Assembly: GCF_036226685.1 (NCBI RefSeq)
Contig: NZ_CP109009.1
Span: forward strand, 62,001 to 126,000
Length of the DNA stretch: 64,000 nt
From: Streptomyces sp. NBC_00690
GTDB lineage: Bacteria > Actinomycetota > Actinomycetes > Streptomycetales > Streptomycetaceae
Reading direction: 5' to 3'
This document shows positions 16,549 to 24,306 of this stretch, in pieces. The notes below the pieces were generated by a model. It did not search any database and had not been told where the DNA came from. It was given only the letters and a program-made list of their open reading frames with translations. Each line of letters begins with the position of its first letter. Position 1 is the stretch's first letter. The position numbers were made by a program, and so were the translations under genes.

Positions 16549-16968
16549 CTATGCCGATGGCCCGGTCAGCTGCACGGCGATGATGACGTTCCCGTACAGG
16601 TCGGCGAAGTGCAGGGACCGGCTGTCGTCGTCCTCCTGCTCGCTCCAGACGCGCGTCCCGTGCTCGCGCAGTCGCCTGCTGACGTGGTCCAGGTCAGCGG
16701 TGTACAGGACGAGCAAGGGCTGGCCGCCGCACTGTTGGCCGATCAGTTCGCGTTCCCGGTCCGTGGTGGCCGTCATCAGCCACAGCCCGGCCGGTTCCTG
16801 GCCGGGCAGACCGAGGTGCAGGTAGCGGTAGCCGTCGGTGGCCTGGTCATGCAGCACGGTGAAGCCCAGGACATCCCGGTAGAACGCCAGAGCCTCATCG
16901 GTATCGGCGACCAGGACCACCACACGGCCCAGCGCGGAGAACAGGGGTACCTCACAGGAACGAGTCAT
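16549..16968 (-). CDS. VOC-family (glyoxalase-like) protein
   Basis: A 139-residue vicinal-oxygen-chelate protein. VVVLVADTDEALAFYRDVLG and FTVLHDQATDGYRYLHLGLP form the first beta-alpha-beta-beta-beta unit. LLVLYTADLDHVSRRLREHG and LHFADLYGNVIIAVQ form the second. Two metal-ligand positions (His of LHLG; C-terminal part of the sheet) look partly retained. It could be a dioxygenase, a glyoxalase or a drug-binding protein; the substrate is unknown. It converges with the hydrolase at 15627, with 34 bp between the stops. Confidence 0.8.
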   Translation of the reverse strand: MTRSCEVPLFSALGRVVVLVADTDEALAFYRDVLGFTVLHDQATDGYRYLHLGLPGQEPAGLWLMTATTDRERELIGQQCGGQPLLVLYTADLDHVSRRLREHGTRVWSEQEDDDSRSLHFADLYGNVIIAVQLTGPSA

Positions 16969-17197
16969 GGCCGGACCTTAGTGCGAGCCACTGACATTGA
17001 TGCTGATACTCGGGTGCATCACCGGAACCGAAGGACGGCCGAATGGATCTCGTCGATTTCCGGGACGCACATTGTGCGCTCATCTACCGGGGCAACCTCC
17101 CGGGCCCGCTCGCCCTCTCCCCTCCCGAAGGGCCACCGTGCGGGACTCCGAAGCCGTACGGAAACGGCGTCCCGCGTCCAAGTGAAACGAGGAAGAG

Positions 17198-17800
17198 TTG
17201 AGAGCGAGAACAGCGGTGACCGCACTCGTGGCGGCGGTGTGCGCGGGCGCCTTCATGGCACCAACCCCAGCGGGCGCGGCCCCGGCGGCCGAGCGGAAGT
17301 CCCACTGCGTCGCCGATTCGGGCACACAGCGGATCACCTGTTACGACACCTTCCGCGAGAGCATCGCGGCGGCGACCGAGGGCCGGATCACTGACGCCCC
17401 GGCACCGTGGAAGGCGGCCAAGGACCAGCGGTTCATGGACCGGATGAACGCGGTCGGCAAGGCGCGCGACGCCGCAGCGGCCACCGGTGCGCGCGTGCGG
17501 CTGGAAGCCGGAGCGGGCACGGTCCTCTTCGAGCATGCCCAGTACCAGGGCGGCACCCTCACCATCCGTACCAGTCACGGCGGTCACTGCAAGAGCGACG
17601 GGAAATGGGACGGCTGGGCCTCCAGCCTCACCGGCCACTGGATCAACAACCAGATCAGCTCCCTGTGGACCCTGAACAAGTGCTACGTCGACCTGTTCCA
17701 GGACGCGAACTTCCAAGGGCCGAACCAGTTCCACACCAAGAGCACGGAGTGGGTCGGCGACGCGATGAACGACACGACCAGCTCGGTAGCGCTGACCTAA
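17198..17800 (+). CDS. Secreted protein of the beta/gamma-crystallin-like I36 inhibitor type
   Basis: A 200-residue exported protein with signal peptide TAVTALVAAVCAGAFMAPTP and AGAAPAA. The mature part has a two-domain pattern: an N-terminal alpha-rich stretch, then AGTVLFEHAQYQGGTLTIRT and YVDLFQDANFQGPNQFHTKS. These are paired LF....Y.G....F elements typical of the beta/gamma-crystallin fold used by peptidase-inhibitor I36 proteins of Streptomyces. Four cysteines suggest disulphides. The TTG at 17198 follows AACGAGGAAGAG. The role (metallopeptidase inhibition, stress or calcium binding) is inferred from family only. Confidence 0.75.
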   Translation: MRARTAVTALVAAVCAGAFMAPTPAGAAPAAERKSHCVADSGTQRITCYDTFRESIAAATEGRITDAPAPWKAAKDQRFMDRMNAVGKARDAAAATGARVRLEAGAGTVLFEHAQYQGGTLTIRTSHGGHCKSDGKWDGWASSLTGHWINNQISSLWTLNKCYVDLFQDANFQGPNQFHTKSTEWVGDAMNDTTSSVALT

Positions 17801-17972
17801 CATCCCCGGGGTCTCGTGCGTGTGCTGCCCGTGCAGAACTACGGCACCGCTCTCTCAGGGCAGGGGCGCGCCTCTGGCAGTTCAGATGGCAGTTCAGACA
17901 AGGGCGCGGCGCACGGAGGCGGGGTGGGCAAGCCGCTGTTCGGGGCGGCTTGCCCGGTTGCCCCGTTCAGGT

Positions 17973-18570
17973 CTACTGGGCGGGCGCTCCCCAGAGCGGG
18001 CGGGCGTTGCCGGTCCCGCCGCAGTGGCAGCAGCGGCCCGAGGTAGCGGTGCCCGGCCTGCCAATGGTGGCGGCGGCGTCCACCAGGAGCTGGGTGAGGC
18101 CGGTCAGGTGGTCCTTGTGCAGAGCGAGATCGTGGCGCCTGCCCACCATGATGTCCAGGGCGATGTCGGGGCCGAGGGTCCGGGCATCCCAGCTGATACC
18201 ACGCGTGGCGGTGGAGATCATGTCGTGCAGGTCGCTGGTGGTCTGCGTCCCGGTCAGCTGTATCCGCGAGGAGATGATGACGTCCGATGCCTGGACGAAG
18301 GACAGGACGCCCGCCGGCAGGATGGACGGCTTGAGGCCGAGCACGGGATCGTTGTGCGTACTGCGCAGCCGGGCCAGCGCGTTCCACATGTAGGCGCCTG
18401 GGCCGTACGGCCAACTTCAGGCGAGGCAGGGTGTTCACCCACACCGCGACGGCGATGCCCTTCACGTCGGCGGCGAGCGCCTGGAGACGGTTGTCGAGCA
18501 GGTGCTCCGCCTTGCCTGCCAGGACGACATGCAGTCGTGGGAACGTCTTCGAGCGGGTGTAGCGGTGGCG
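17973..18570 (-). pseudogene. Frameshifted replication-relaxation-like / plasmid-type gene remnant
   Basis: From about 18570 leftward one frame reads FWQRHRYTRSKTFPRLHVVL, then AGKAEHLLDNRLQALAAD and VKGIAVAVWVNTLPRLKLAV. Near 18400 the coding frame changes to YMWNALARLRSTHNDPVLGL, followed by QASDVIISSRIQLTGTQT and a CCHCGG motif near the end. The first half resembles the C-terminal core of actinobacterial replication-relaxation proteins (W...R.....FP...VL.G...L..R...L). It lacks a start and has at least one indel. The right edge meets the second copy of the duplicated block. Confidence 0.4.
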
Positions 18571-18690
18571 CTGCCAGAACGGCCAGCGACGTCCAAGGGG
18601 CGCCCTTGGACACTTCGGCTCCCATCCTGCTCAGACGCGCGGTCCCGGAGCCGGTGGGGTTCCAGTTGGAGACGGATCAGGCCCTTGAGG

Positions 18691-19857
18691 TCATGAACGG
18701 TGGCAGAACTCCGCTTCGGTGACGTCTTTGGCTGTCGTGCCCTCCAGGGCCAGGTGGTCGGTGTTGATGTAGAGGGTCATGCGGTGGCGGCTGTCGCGGG
18801 TGGAGACGGTGAGGGCTTCGAATCCGTATCCGGCGCCGCGCTGTCCCCACAGTTCGATTCCGCAGGAGGTGGCCATGCGCATGAGGCCGAGGCCGTGGTC
18901 CTCGGTGCCGGCGGAGATAGTGGTGGTCATCTTCCGCAACTGGGCCTCGGGCAGCAGTCGGCCGGTGAGCAGGGCGCGGTAGAAGCGGTTGAGGTCGCCG
19001 GCCGTGGTGATGAGTTCGCCGCTGGCGCGGAGCGGTGAGGGGTTGAACTCGGTGACGTCGATGCCTGGCAGGGGTGCCTGGATCTGGGCGGTGGAGTAGG
19101 CCCGTCCGGACGGGCGGGGCAGCGTTTCGCGGGTGCCCGGTGAGCTGGTGTCCCGCAGGCGGAGGGGGTCGATGATGCGCCGGTGCAGCTCGTGCTCGTA
19201 GGTGCTGCTGGTGATCTTCTCCACGATCATCGCGGCCAGGAGGTAGTTGGTGTTGGAGTACACGAACCTCTCGCCCGGCCGGGCGGGCGGGGGGTTCGAC
19301 AGGGCGACGGCCAGGAGCTGCTCGGGTGTCCAGGTCTCGTGCAGGTGCTGGAGCCAGGGGGGGCCGATCTGGTGGAGGGCGGGGTCGTTGAGGTAGTTGT
19401 ACACACCGCTGGTGTGGTTCAGTAGCTGCCGGACGGTGATGCGGCGGCCGTCGTGACCGTTGCCCCGGACCACGCCGGGCAGCCACTTCTCCACCGTGTC
19501 GTCGAGACCGAGCCGGTCCTCCGCCTCCAGCTGGAGAACGAGGGTGGCCGTGAAGGTCTTGGTGATACTGCCCGCCCGGAAGTGGTCCGCCGGATGCGGT
19601 GGTCGCGTCGTTCTGCGGTCCGCGACCCCCACCGCCCCCGCCCACCGCTCCGCACCGTCGACCACGGAGACGAGGACCCCGGGCGCACCATCTCTTACCG
19701 CCCGCTCCATGGCCGCGCGCGTCCGCGCGTGTGCGTCGTCCCGACCCGCCGGCGATGCGGCTGCCGACCAGGGCGCCGGGATGATCAGGACCACGGTCAG
19801 GAAGGCCGCGGTTACGGTTGCAAGGGCGGTACGAAACCCTCCCGCTACCTTGGGCAT
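18691..19857 (-). CDS. Secreted serine hydrolase (class C beta-lactamase fold), duplicated copy 2
   Basis: A 388-residue near-identical copy of the hydrolase at 8157-9323: same signal peptide, SITK at 97-100, YSNTNY, and the same unusual GQRGAGYG in place of HGG. Differences cluster in two short spots, SVVDGAERW (copy 1 SVIHGADRW) and ITSSTYEHE (copy 1 ITGNSYEHE), which suggests either divergence or patchy gene conversion. It is exported and presumably acts on cell-wall peptides or esters. It diverges from the esterase at 20032. Confidence 0.85.
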   Translation of the reverse strand: MPKVAGGFRTALATVTAAFLTVVLIIPAPWSAAASPAGRDDAHARTRAAMERAVRDGAPGVLVSVVDGAERWAGAVGVADRRTTRPPHPADHFRAGSITKTFTATLVLQLEAEDRLGLDDTVEKWLPGVVRGNGHDGRRITVRQLLNHTSGVYNYLNDPALHQIGPPWLQHLHETWTPEQLLAVALSNPPPARPGERFVYSNTNYLLAAMIVEKITSSTYEHELHRRIIDPLRLRDTSSPGTRETLPRPSGRAYSTAQIQAPLPGIDVTEFNPSPLRASGELITTAGDLNRFYRALLTGRLLPEAQLRKMTTTISAGTEDHGLGLMRMATSCGIELWGQRGAGYGFEALTVSTRDSRHRMTLYINTDHLALEGTTAKDVTEAEFCHRS

Positions 19858-20031
19858 CGGTCGTGCTCACCTCCATGGACGGGGTACCCCGTCACCAGCC
19901 AAACAGAGCCGCCCCCACCCCGCACCCCCGGTTGGTACGTGTTTTTGAACCGGGACTGCTGTGGGTCGGCCGCCGACTGGAACTATCGCTCCGGGGTTCA
20001 GATGTGAGGGCTCGTGGCCGAAGAAGGTGGT

Positions 20032-21213
20032 ATGCCGAACTTTCCTTCTCGTCGCGCTGTGCTGGCCGGCGCGGCTTCGCTGACCGTTGTCGGTCCGTCA
20101 ACGATCGCGGTGGCTTCTTCTGCCCGAGCGGGTGGTGAGGTCATCGCGGAACGGCGCCTGGACGAACGGCTGGTCGAGCTGACCGTCGACTCCCCCGCCC
20201 TGGGCAGCACCATTGCCGTGGCTCTGCTCACCCCGCACGGCTGGGACCGCCGTGGTCCGGGTGACCGGTGGCCGACGCTCTACCTGCTGGCAGGCGGGGA
20301 CGGGGACCACACGACGTGGACCACGATGTTCCGGGTTCAGGAACTGACGGAACTGCACGACGTACTGGTGGTCATGCCGGCCATGCCGCTGTTCGGGTTC
20401 TGGACCGACTGGTGGAACAACGGCCAAGGTGGCACACCACGGGTGCGCACATACTTCCTCAAAGAGGTCGTGCCCCTGATGGAGCGCCACTACGGGGCCG
20501 GGCCGCGGCGGGCAGCGGGAGGCGAGTCCCAGGGAGGCTTCGGCGCCCTGGGCATGGCGGCACGAAACCCCGGCCTGTTCCGCGCCATCGCCGCCTTCAG
20601 CGCCCCCGTCCACCCGATCCAGTACCCCGAGATGTGGCTGTCCGGCGCAGCGTACCTGGGCGTTGACGGCTACAAGATCTGGGGAGACCCCTGGAAACAG
20701 TGGGAGGTCTGGCTGGACTGGGACCCGTTCTACCGCGCCAAGGGCCTGCGCGACACACCCCTCTACCTCGCCTCGGGAGACGGCACCCCCGGCCCACTCG
20801 ACGGCGACGCCGACGTCCACATCCCGGGCACCGAGAAATGGATCGCCCTGTTCCCCGACGACGTCGTCTCCGTCACCGAAGCCGCAGGCGGCTTCGAGAC
20901 CCGCACCCTGACACACCGACTCAGGTCACTGGGAGCCCCCCGTCACCACACACATCTTCCCCGGCACCCACAGCGGCACCTACGGATACCGCGAACTACG
21001 CCACGCACTACCGATACTCCTCGATGCCCTGCGCCCTTGACCCAGCCCGGCGAGACGCGCCCAATCCTTCGGACCCCTGGCACCTACCTGGCCCGCGCCG
21101 GCTTCCCCGGCCAGCTACGGGTGGCACCCTGCCGTGCGAGTCGCCGGGTCATGAGGGTGATGGTGGCCCAGGTGATAAGGGCTTCGGAGTGTTGGACGAG
21201 GCGTGTCGGGTAG
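20032..21213 (+). CDS. Antigen-85-like esterase, frameshifted before the catalytic histidine, copy 2
   Basis: Copy of the gene at 9498, with the same export signal, GGESQGGFG nucleophile elbow and the same run of six C, here at 20936-20941. The C-terminal segment with THSGTYGYREL lies one frame away and would stop at 21040. Because both copies share the lesion, it was present before the duplication or is functionally maintained. Substitutions versus copy 1 are few (PSTIAVASS versus PSPVAVASS; HPIQYPEMW versus HPIQHPEMW). The frame as written runs into the hairpin at 21213. Confidence 0.75.
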   Translation: MPNFPSRRAVLAGAASLTVVGPSTIAVASSARAGGEVIAERRLDERLVELTVDSPALGSTIAVALLTPHGWDRRGPGDRWPTLYLLAGGDGDHTTWTTMFRVQELTELHDVLVVMPAMPLFGFWTDWWNNGQGGTPRVRTYFLKEVVPLMERHYGAGPRRAAGGESQGGFGALGMAARNPGLFRAIAAFSAPVHPIQYPEMWLSGAAYLGVDGYKIWGDPWKQWEVWLDWDPFYRAKGLRDTPLYLASGDGTPGPLDGDADVHIPGTEKWIALFPDDVVSVTEAAGGFETRTLTHRLRSLGAPRHHTHLPRHPQRHLRIPRTTPRTTDTPRCPAPLTQPGETRPILRTPGTYLARAGFPGQLRVAPCRASRRVMRVMVAQVIRASECWTRRVG

Positions 21214-21224
21214 CGGGGACGCAT
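21084..21224 (-). pseudogene. IS5-type transposase tail, copy 2
   Basis: Second copy of the fragment at 10550-10690 (RYPTRLVQHSEALITWATI). It lies at the right edge of the duplicated block. Confidence 0.45.
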
Positions 21225-21238
21225 TGCTGCGTCCCCGC
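21213..21238. terminator. Perfect 11-bp hairpin at the duplication edge, copy 2
   Basis: Same hairpin as at 10,679-10,704 (GCGGGGACGCA arms, 4-nt loop). Sequence identity between the blocks ends one base later. Confidence 0.45.
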
Positions 21239-21461
21239 CGCCATTTGCTAGAGGTGTGGCGAAAGCCAACGGTGTGACAGTTCACCAAGCGACGCTACCG
21301 AACCGAGATCATCAGACGGGCGCCCAGTGTCCCCTGACGTCGAATGTGGACCGTCTGTCAATGGAGTTGGACAGCCACGACGATCCTCCCCTTGATCCTC
21401 GGCCAACGGGCGGGGCACAGGGAAAACGGATTGCGGCCGGGCGCATGCTCGGCTTAGGTCC

Positions 21462-21770
21462 GTGCTCGTGACTGCCTTGAACGACCTCATCCGCCCGGAC
21501 CGCTATCCGCTCTCCTCTCGCTATGACCCCGCGTGGCTGCTCAACCTCGACATGGGGCCGAACCCGCTGTGGATGCTGGAGGACCTTGCTCACGATCTCG
21601 ATCTGCACCCCGGTATGCGAGTTCTCGACCTCGGCTCTGGCAAGGGCGCCACGTCGGTGTTCCTGGCACGTGAGTACCAAGTCGAGGTCGTCGCCGCCGA
21701 CCTGTGGATCGCCCCCGAACAGGCGGCGGCCGTCTTCGCGGAGGCGGGGGTCGGGGACCGGTTGGCTGGG
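21462..21770 (+). pseudogene. Class I SAM methyltransferase, N-terminal fragment
   Basis: A GTG-initiated frame reads LNDLIRPDRYPLSSRYDPAW and MRVLDLGSGKGATSVFLARE, which is motif I. It continues as VEVVAADLWIAPEQAAAVFA and EAGVGDR. In the family the chain would go on through motifs II-IV (about 240-260 residues). Here it stops being methyltransferase-like after GVGDR near 21,765 and is joined to a DUF3592 gene in another frame. The SAM-binding core is incomplete, so the product cannot be active. Confidence 0.7.
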
Positions 21771-22210
21771 GGTGGCCGTGGGCGCTGATCGGCTCCGGCG
21801 GGCCGTTGGCAGTCGCCGCCGCCGTTCATCTGCCCGGAACGATACGCGCCAAGAACCGCCGCATCGAGAGACTGGCCGCGATGGACACCGTGCAGGGACG
21901 GGTCGTCGCGGTTCTGAAGGACGTCAAAGCCAACCAGGACGAAGGTGGCACCTCGACCACCATCACCCCGGTCCTGTCGTTCACCACCCATGAGGGCACG
22001 GCCGTCACGGCCCACTGCACGTCGAACATCCCGAACCCCGCCCGCGCGTACGGCCGTGACGTCACCGTCCACTACCCGCCCGCCGACCCGGCCGGTTTCA
22101 CACTGGACCACGCGGCCGAACACCACTCGGACGAACGGGGCCTGACACTCCACATTCTGTTGACCATCGCGCTCACAGCGACAGCCATAGTGGGAATAGC
22201 AATGCTCTGA
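21771..22210 (+). pseudogene. DUF3592-type membrane protein, 5'-truncated
   Basis: The frame reads ALIGSGGPLAVAAAVHLPGT (a membrane segment) followed by a beta-rich domain: GRVVAVLKDVKANQDEGGT, TTITPVLSFTTHEGTAVTAH and GRDVTVHYPPADPAGFTLDH. It ends with a second membrane helix, HILLTIALTATAIVGIAML. This order (TM, DUF3592 beta-sandwich, TM) is that of small Streptomyces DUF3592 proteins. The native start is missing; upstream it runs into the methyltransferase fragment in a different frame. A fortuitous start inside could still give a short membrane protein. Confidence 0.6.
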
Positions 22211-22216
22211 GAGGTT

Positions 22217-22231
22217 GTTAAGTCCGTTTCT
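22217..22231. repeat. 15-bp direct repeat left of the GNAT gene
   Basis: GTTAAGTCCGTTTCT, identical to 22884-22898, where it overlaps the end of a decayed IS. It brackets the acetyltransferase gene. Confidence 0.6.
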
Positions 22232-22294
22232 CGTTGCGTGGGGGCCGGACCGGGATCGGATATTCGGTGTTCTGCCCGCCTGTGAGGACACAAG

Positions 22295-22888
22295 ATGGTG
22301 CGCATGATTTTGGCCACCCCCGTACTGCACACCGCTCGCCTGCGCCTTCGGCCCTTCACCGACGCTGACGCGGCCGTTCTCTTCGCGCTGCATAGCAGCA
22401 CCTACGTGATGCGCTACTGGGACTCCCCGCCGTGGACCGAACAGGCCCGCGCCGAGCGTTTCATCGCGATGTGCCGGAAGATGGCGGACGAAGGCACCGG
22501 GGCGCGGGTGGCCATCGACCGTGCTTCTGACGGGGCCTTCGTCGGCTGGTGCGGTCTGACCGGGTGGGACCCGGACTACCGCAGCGCGTCGTTGGGCTAC
22601 GTCCTCGATGATGCGATGTGGGGCCACGGCTTTGCGACGGAGGCCGCGCACGCCGTGCTGGAGTGGGCATTCGACACGCTGGACCTGAATCGAGTTCAGG
22701 CCGAGGCCGATACGCGCAACGTGGCATCTGCCCGGGTCCTGGAGAAGATCGGCTTCGTGCGTGAAGGGACGTTGCGGGAGGACTGCGTGGTGAACGGCGA
22801 GGTCTCCGACTCGTGGGTGTTCGGTTTGCTCAGGCGAGAGTGGCAGCCGGCGGCCGTGACGATTCCAGCCCGTGAAGTGCGACGTTAA
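22295..22888 (+). CDS. GNAT-family N-acetyltransferase, RimJ/RimL type
   Basis: A 197-residue acetyltransferase. LHTARLRLRPFTDADAAVLF is the start of RimJ/RimL-like GNATs. SLGYVLDDAMWGHGFATEAA is the acetyl-CoA pyrophosphate-binding motif A, and ADTRNVASARVLEKIGFVRE is motif B. The substrate could be a protein N-terminus or a small amine. A second ATG 9 nt downstream (22304) is an equally good start, and no clear ribosome binding site is seen. The gene is bracketed by 15-bp direct repeats that also mark an IS end. Confidence 0.85.
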   Translation: MVRMILATPVLHTARLRLRPFTDADAAVLFALHSSTYVMRYWDSPPWTEQARAERFIAMCRKMADEGTGARVAIDRASDGAFVGWCGLTGWDPDYRSASLGYVLDDAMWGHGFATEAAHAVLEWAFDTLDLNRVQAEADTRNVASARVLEKIGFVREGTLREDCVVNGEVSDSWVFGLLRREWQPAAVTIPAREVRR

Positions 22889-23285
22889 GTCCGTTTCTGG
22901 TAGGGGCCTCGTCCGGGTTGGGTGAGGAAGCCTTGACGTGTGAGGCGTCCGAGGCAGCTGCGGGTGACGTTGACGGTCGCCGCGTCGGTGGGCATGCCGA
23001 GGAGTTCGTGCAGCTCACGGGCTCTGAATGCCTGGCAGGGGTGCTGGTTGAAGGCGTTCACGATGGCCTGGTAGGCGGTGTTCGTCTCAGGTGGATCGGC
23101 CTCGGTCCCCGGCCCGGTGCGAGTTCGGCGATGACCTTCCGGGTGGTGGCCAGGTCCGCGAGTCGGGCCTCGGTCTCGGCCAGAGTGGCGGTCAAGTGCT
23201 CGATCTGGTCGCGTGGTTCACCGGCCCGGGCCGTGGACTCGTCGTGCTGGGGCTGGAGGTCCGCCAGGAGTTCGATGACGTTCAC
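22886..23285 (-). pseudogene. IS accessory small ORF (coiled coil plus winged helix), frameshifted
   Basis: The GTG at 23285 overlaps the transposase stop (GTGA). The product begins VNVIELLADLQPQHDESTAR, with a coiled coil (EHLTATLAETEARLADLATT). One frame on it continues NTAYQAIVNAFNQHPCQAFR and ARELHELLGMPTDAATVNVT, then CLGRLTRQGFLTQPGRGPYQ, ending in KRT-stop within the 15-bp repeat. The second half is winged-helix-like. A shift near 23,125 separates the halves. Such helper-like ORFs accompany this Streptomyces IS group; their role is unknown to me. Confidence 0.6.
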
Positions 23286-24144
23286 GCGGCCAGCCCGAGA
23301 CTGTCGCGCCAGGCAGGACTCGGTGTGGTGAGGCGGCGGGCCATGTTCGCGATGGGCGCCCAGTAGACGCGCGAGGCGGAGGTGTCGGGCCGGTGGTCGT
23401 ACTCGCGGGCCAGGCGCCGGTGCAGCATCAACGTGCCGTTGACCTGCTCCACAATCCACCGCTTGGGCTGCGGGACGAAGCCCTTGCCCTGGTCGTCCGG
23501 GTTGCGGCGGACGACCTCGACGTCGATGTCCAACAGGGCGCCGTGGATGAGCACTTCGTCCTTGAAGCCCTGGCCCACCAGGGCCTTCTCCAGGCGCATC
23601 CCACACCGCTCGGCCGCTTGGTCGAGCAGGGCGGTGCCGGTGGCGTTGTCGTGGGCGGAGGCAGCCAGCACGACGACGCCGATGATCAGCCCCAGTACGT
23701 CGACGGCCAGCCCCGCTTGCGGCCCGACACCTTCTTGTTGGCGTCCAGTCCCGTCGTGGTCTTCGGGACACCCGCGGCCGCGCGGACAGACTGGGTGTCG
23801 ATGATCACGAGGGACGGGTCCTCTCATCGCCGCGCCTTCTCCCACACCTGGCAACGCAGGAGTTCCTGGATACGCTGGTCGAGCCCCTCCTCGCGCCACA
23901 GGCCGAAGTAGTAGAAAACCGCCGACCAGGCCGGGAAGCCATGGGGCAGATAGCGCCACTGGCAGCCCGTCCGATTCTGCTAGAAGATCGCATTCACGAC
24001 CTCCCTCGGATCGCAGGCCTTGGGATCCCCAGTCGCCGACCGCGCCAGCCGGCCCTACTTCCAGGCCGTGATCATCGGCTCGATCAACGCCCACTGCTCG
24101 TTCGCTAAGCCGCTCGGGTACGGCTCTCCCACCACGCCTCGCAT
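23282..24144 (-). pseudogene. IS5-family transposase with three in-frame stops and a frameshift
   Basis: Reading from the ATG at 24144: GEPYPSGLANEQWALIEPMI, a stop, DPREVVNAIF, a stop, then QNRTGCQWRYLPHGFPAWSA. Next come a stop, VIIDTQSVRAAAGVPKTTTG and KKVSGRKRG. After a one-base loss the frame resumes with LAVDVLGLIIGVVVLAASAH and VVRRNPDDQGKGFVPQPKRW, ending YDHRPDTSASRVYWAPIANM. The first Asp (IIDTQ) and the C-terminal DDE-domain segments are recognisable. Three nonsense mutations plus a deletion show long inactivity. Confidence 0.75.
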
Positions 24145-24306
24145 CTCAACATGAACATGCCTAGCAGGCGACCTGCGCGACGATCAGTACCACGATCGAG
24201 CGATCCCGAACTGAGGAAGATCGGACCTAGCGACCTCTGAGAAGCACTCAGGGTTGAAGCGCAAGCTAAGGACTCGTGACCAGGGCGAACCTTGCCCGAT
24301 ACGGCA

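Larger units (their letters stand above)
18581..21239. repeat. 2.66-kb duplicated block, copy 2
   Basis: Direct repeat of 8,048-10,705. Gene order and orientation are the same, and the end points match at both palindromes. Unique DNA begins at 21,240 with a different sequence from that following copy 1. Confidence 0.9.
22884..24144 (-). mobile_element. Decayed IS5-type insertion sequence with accessory ORF
   Basis: Contains a transposase pseudogene (23282-24144) and an overlapping accessory ORF (22886-23285). The right-hand end beyond 24,144 is not defined: I saw no inverted copy of the GTTAAGTCCGTTTCT end. It is clearly non-autonomous. Confidence 0.65.
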
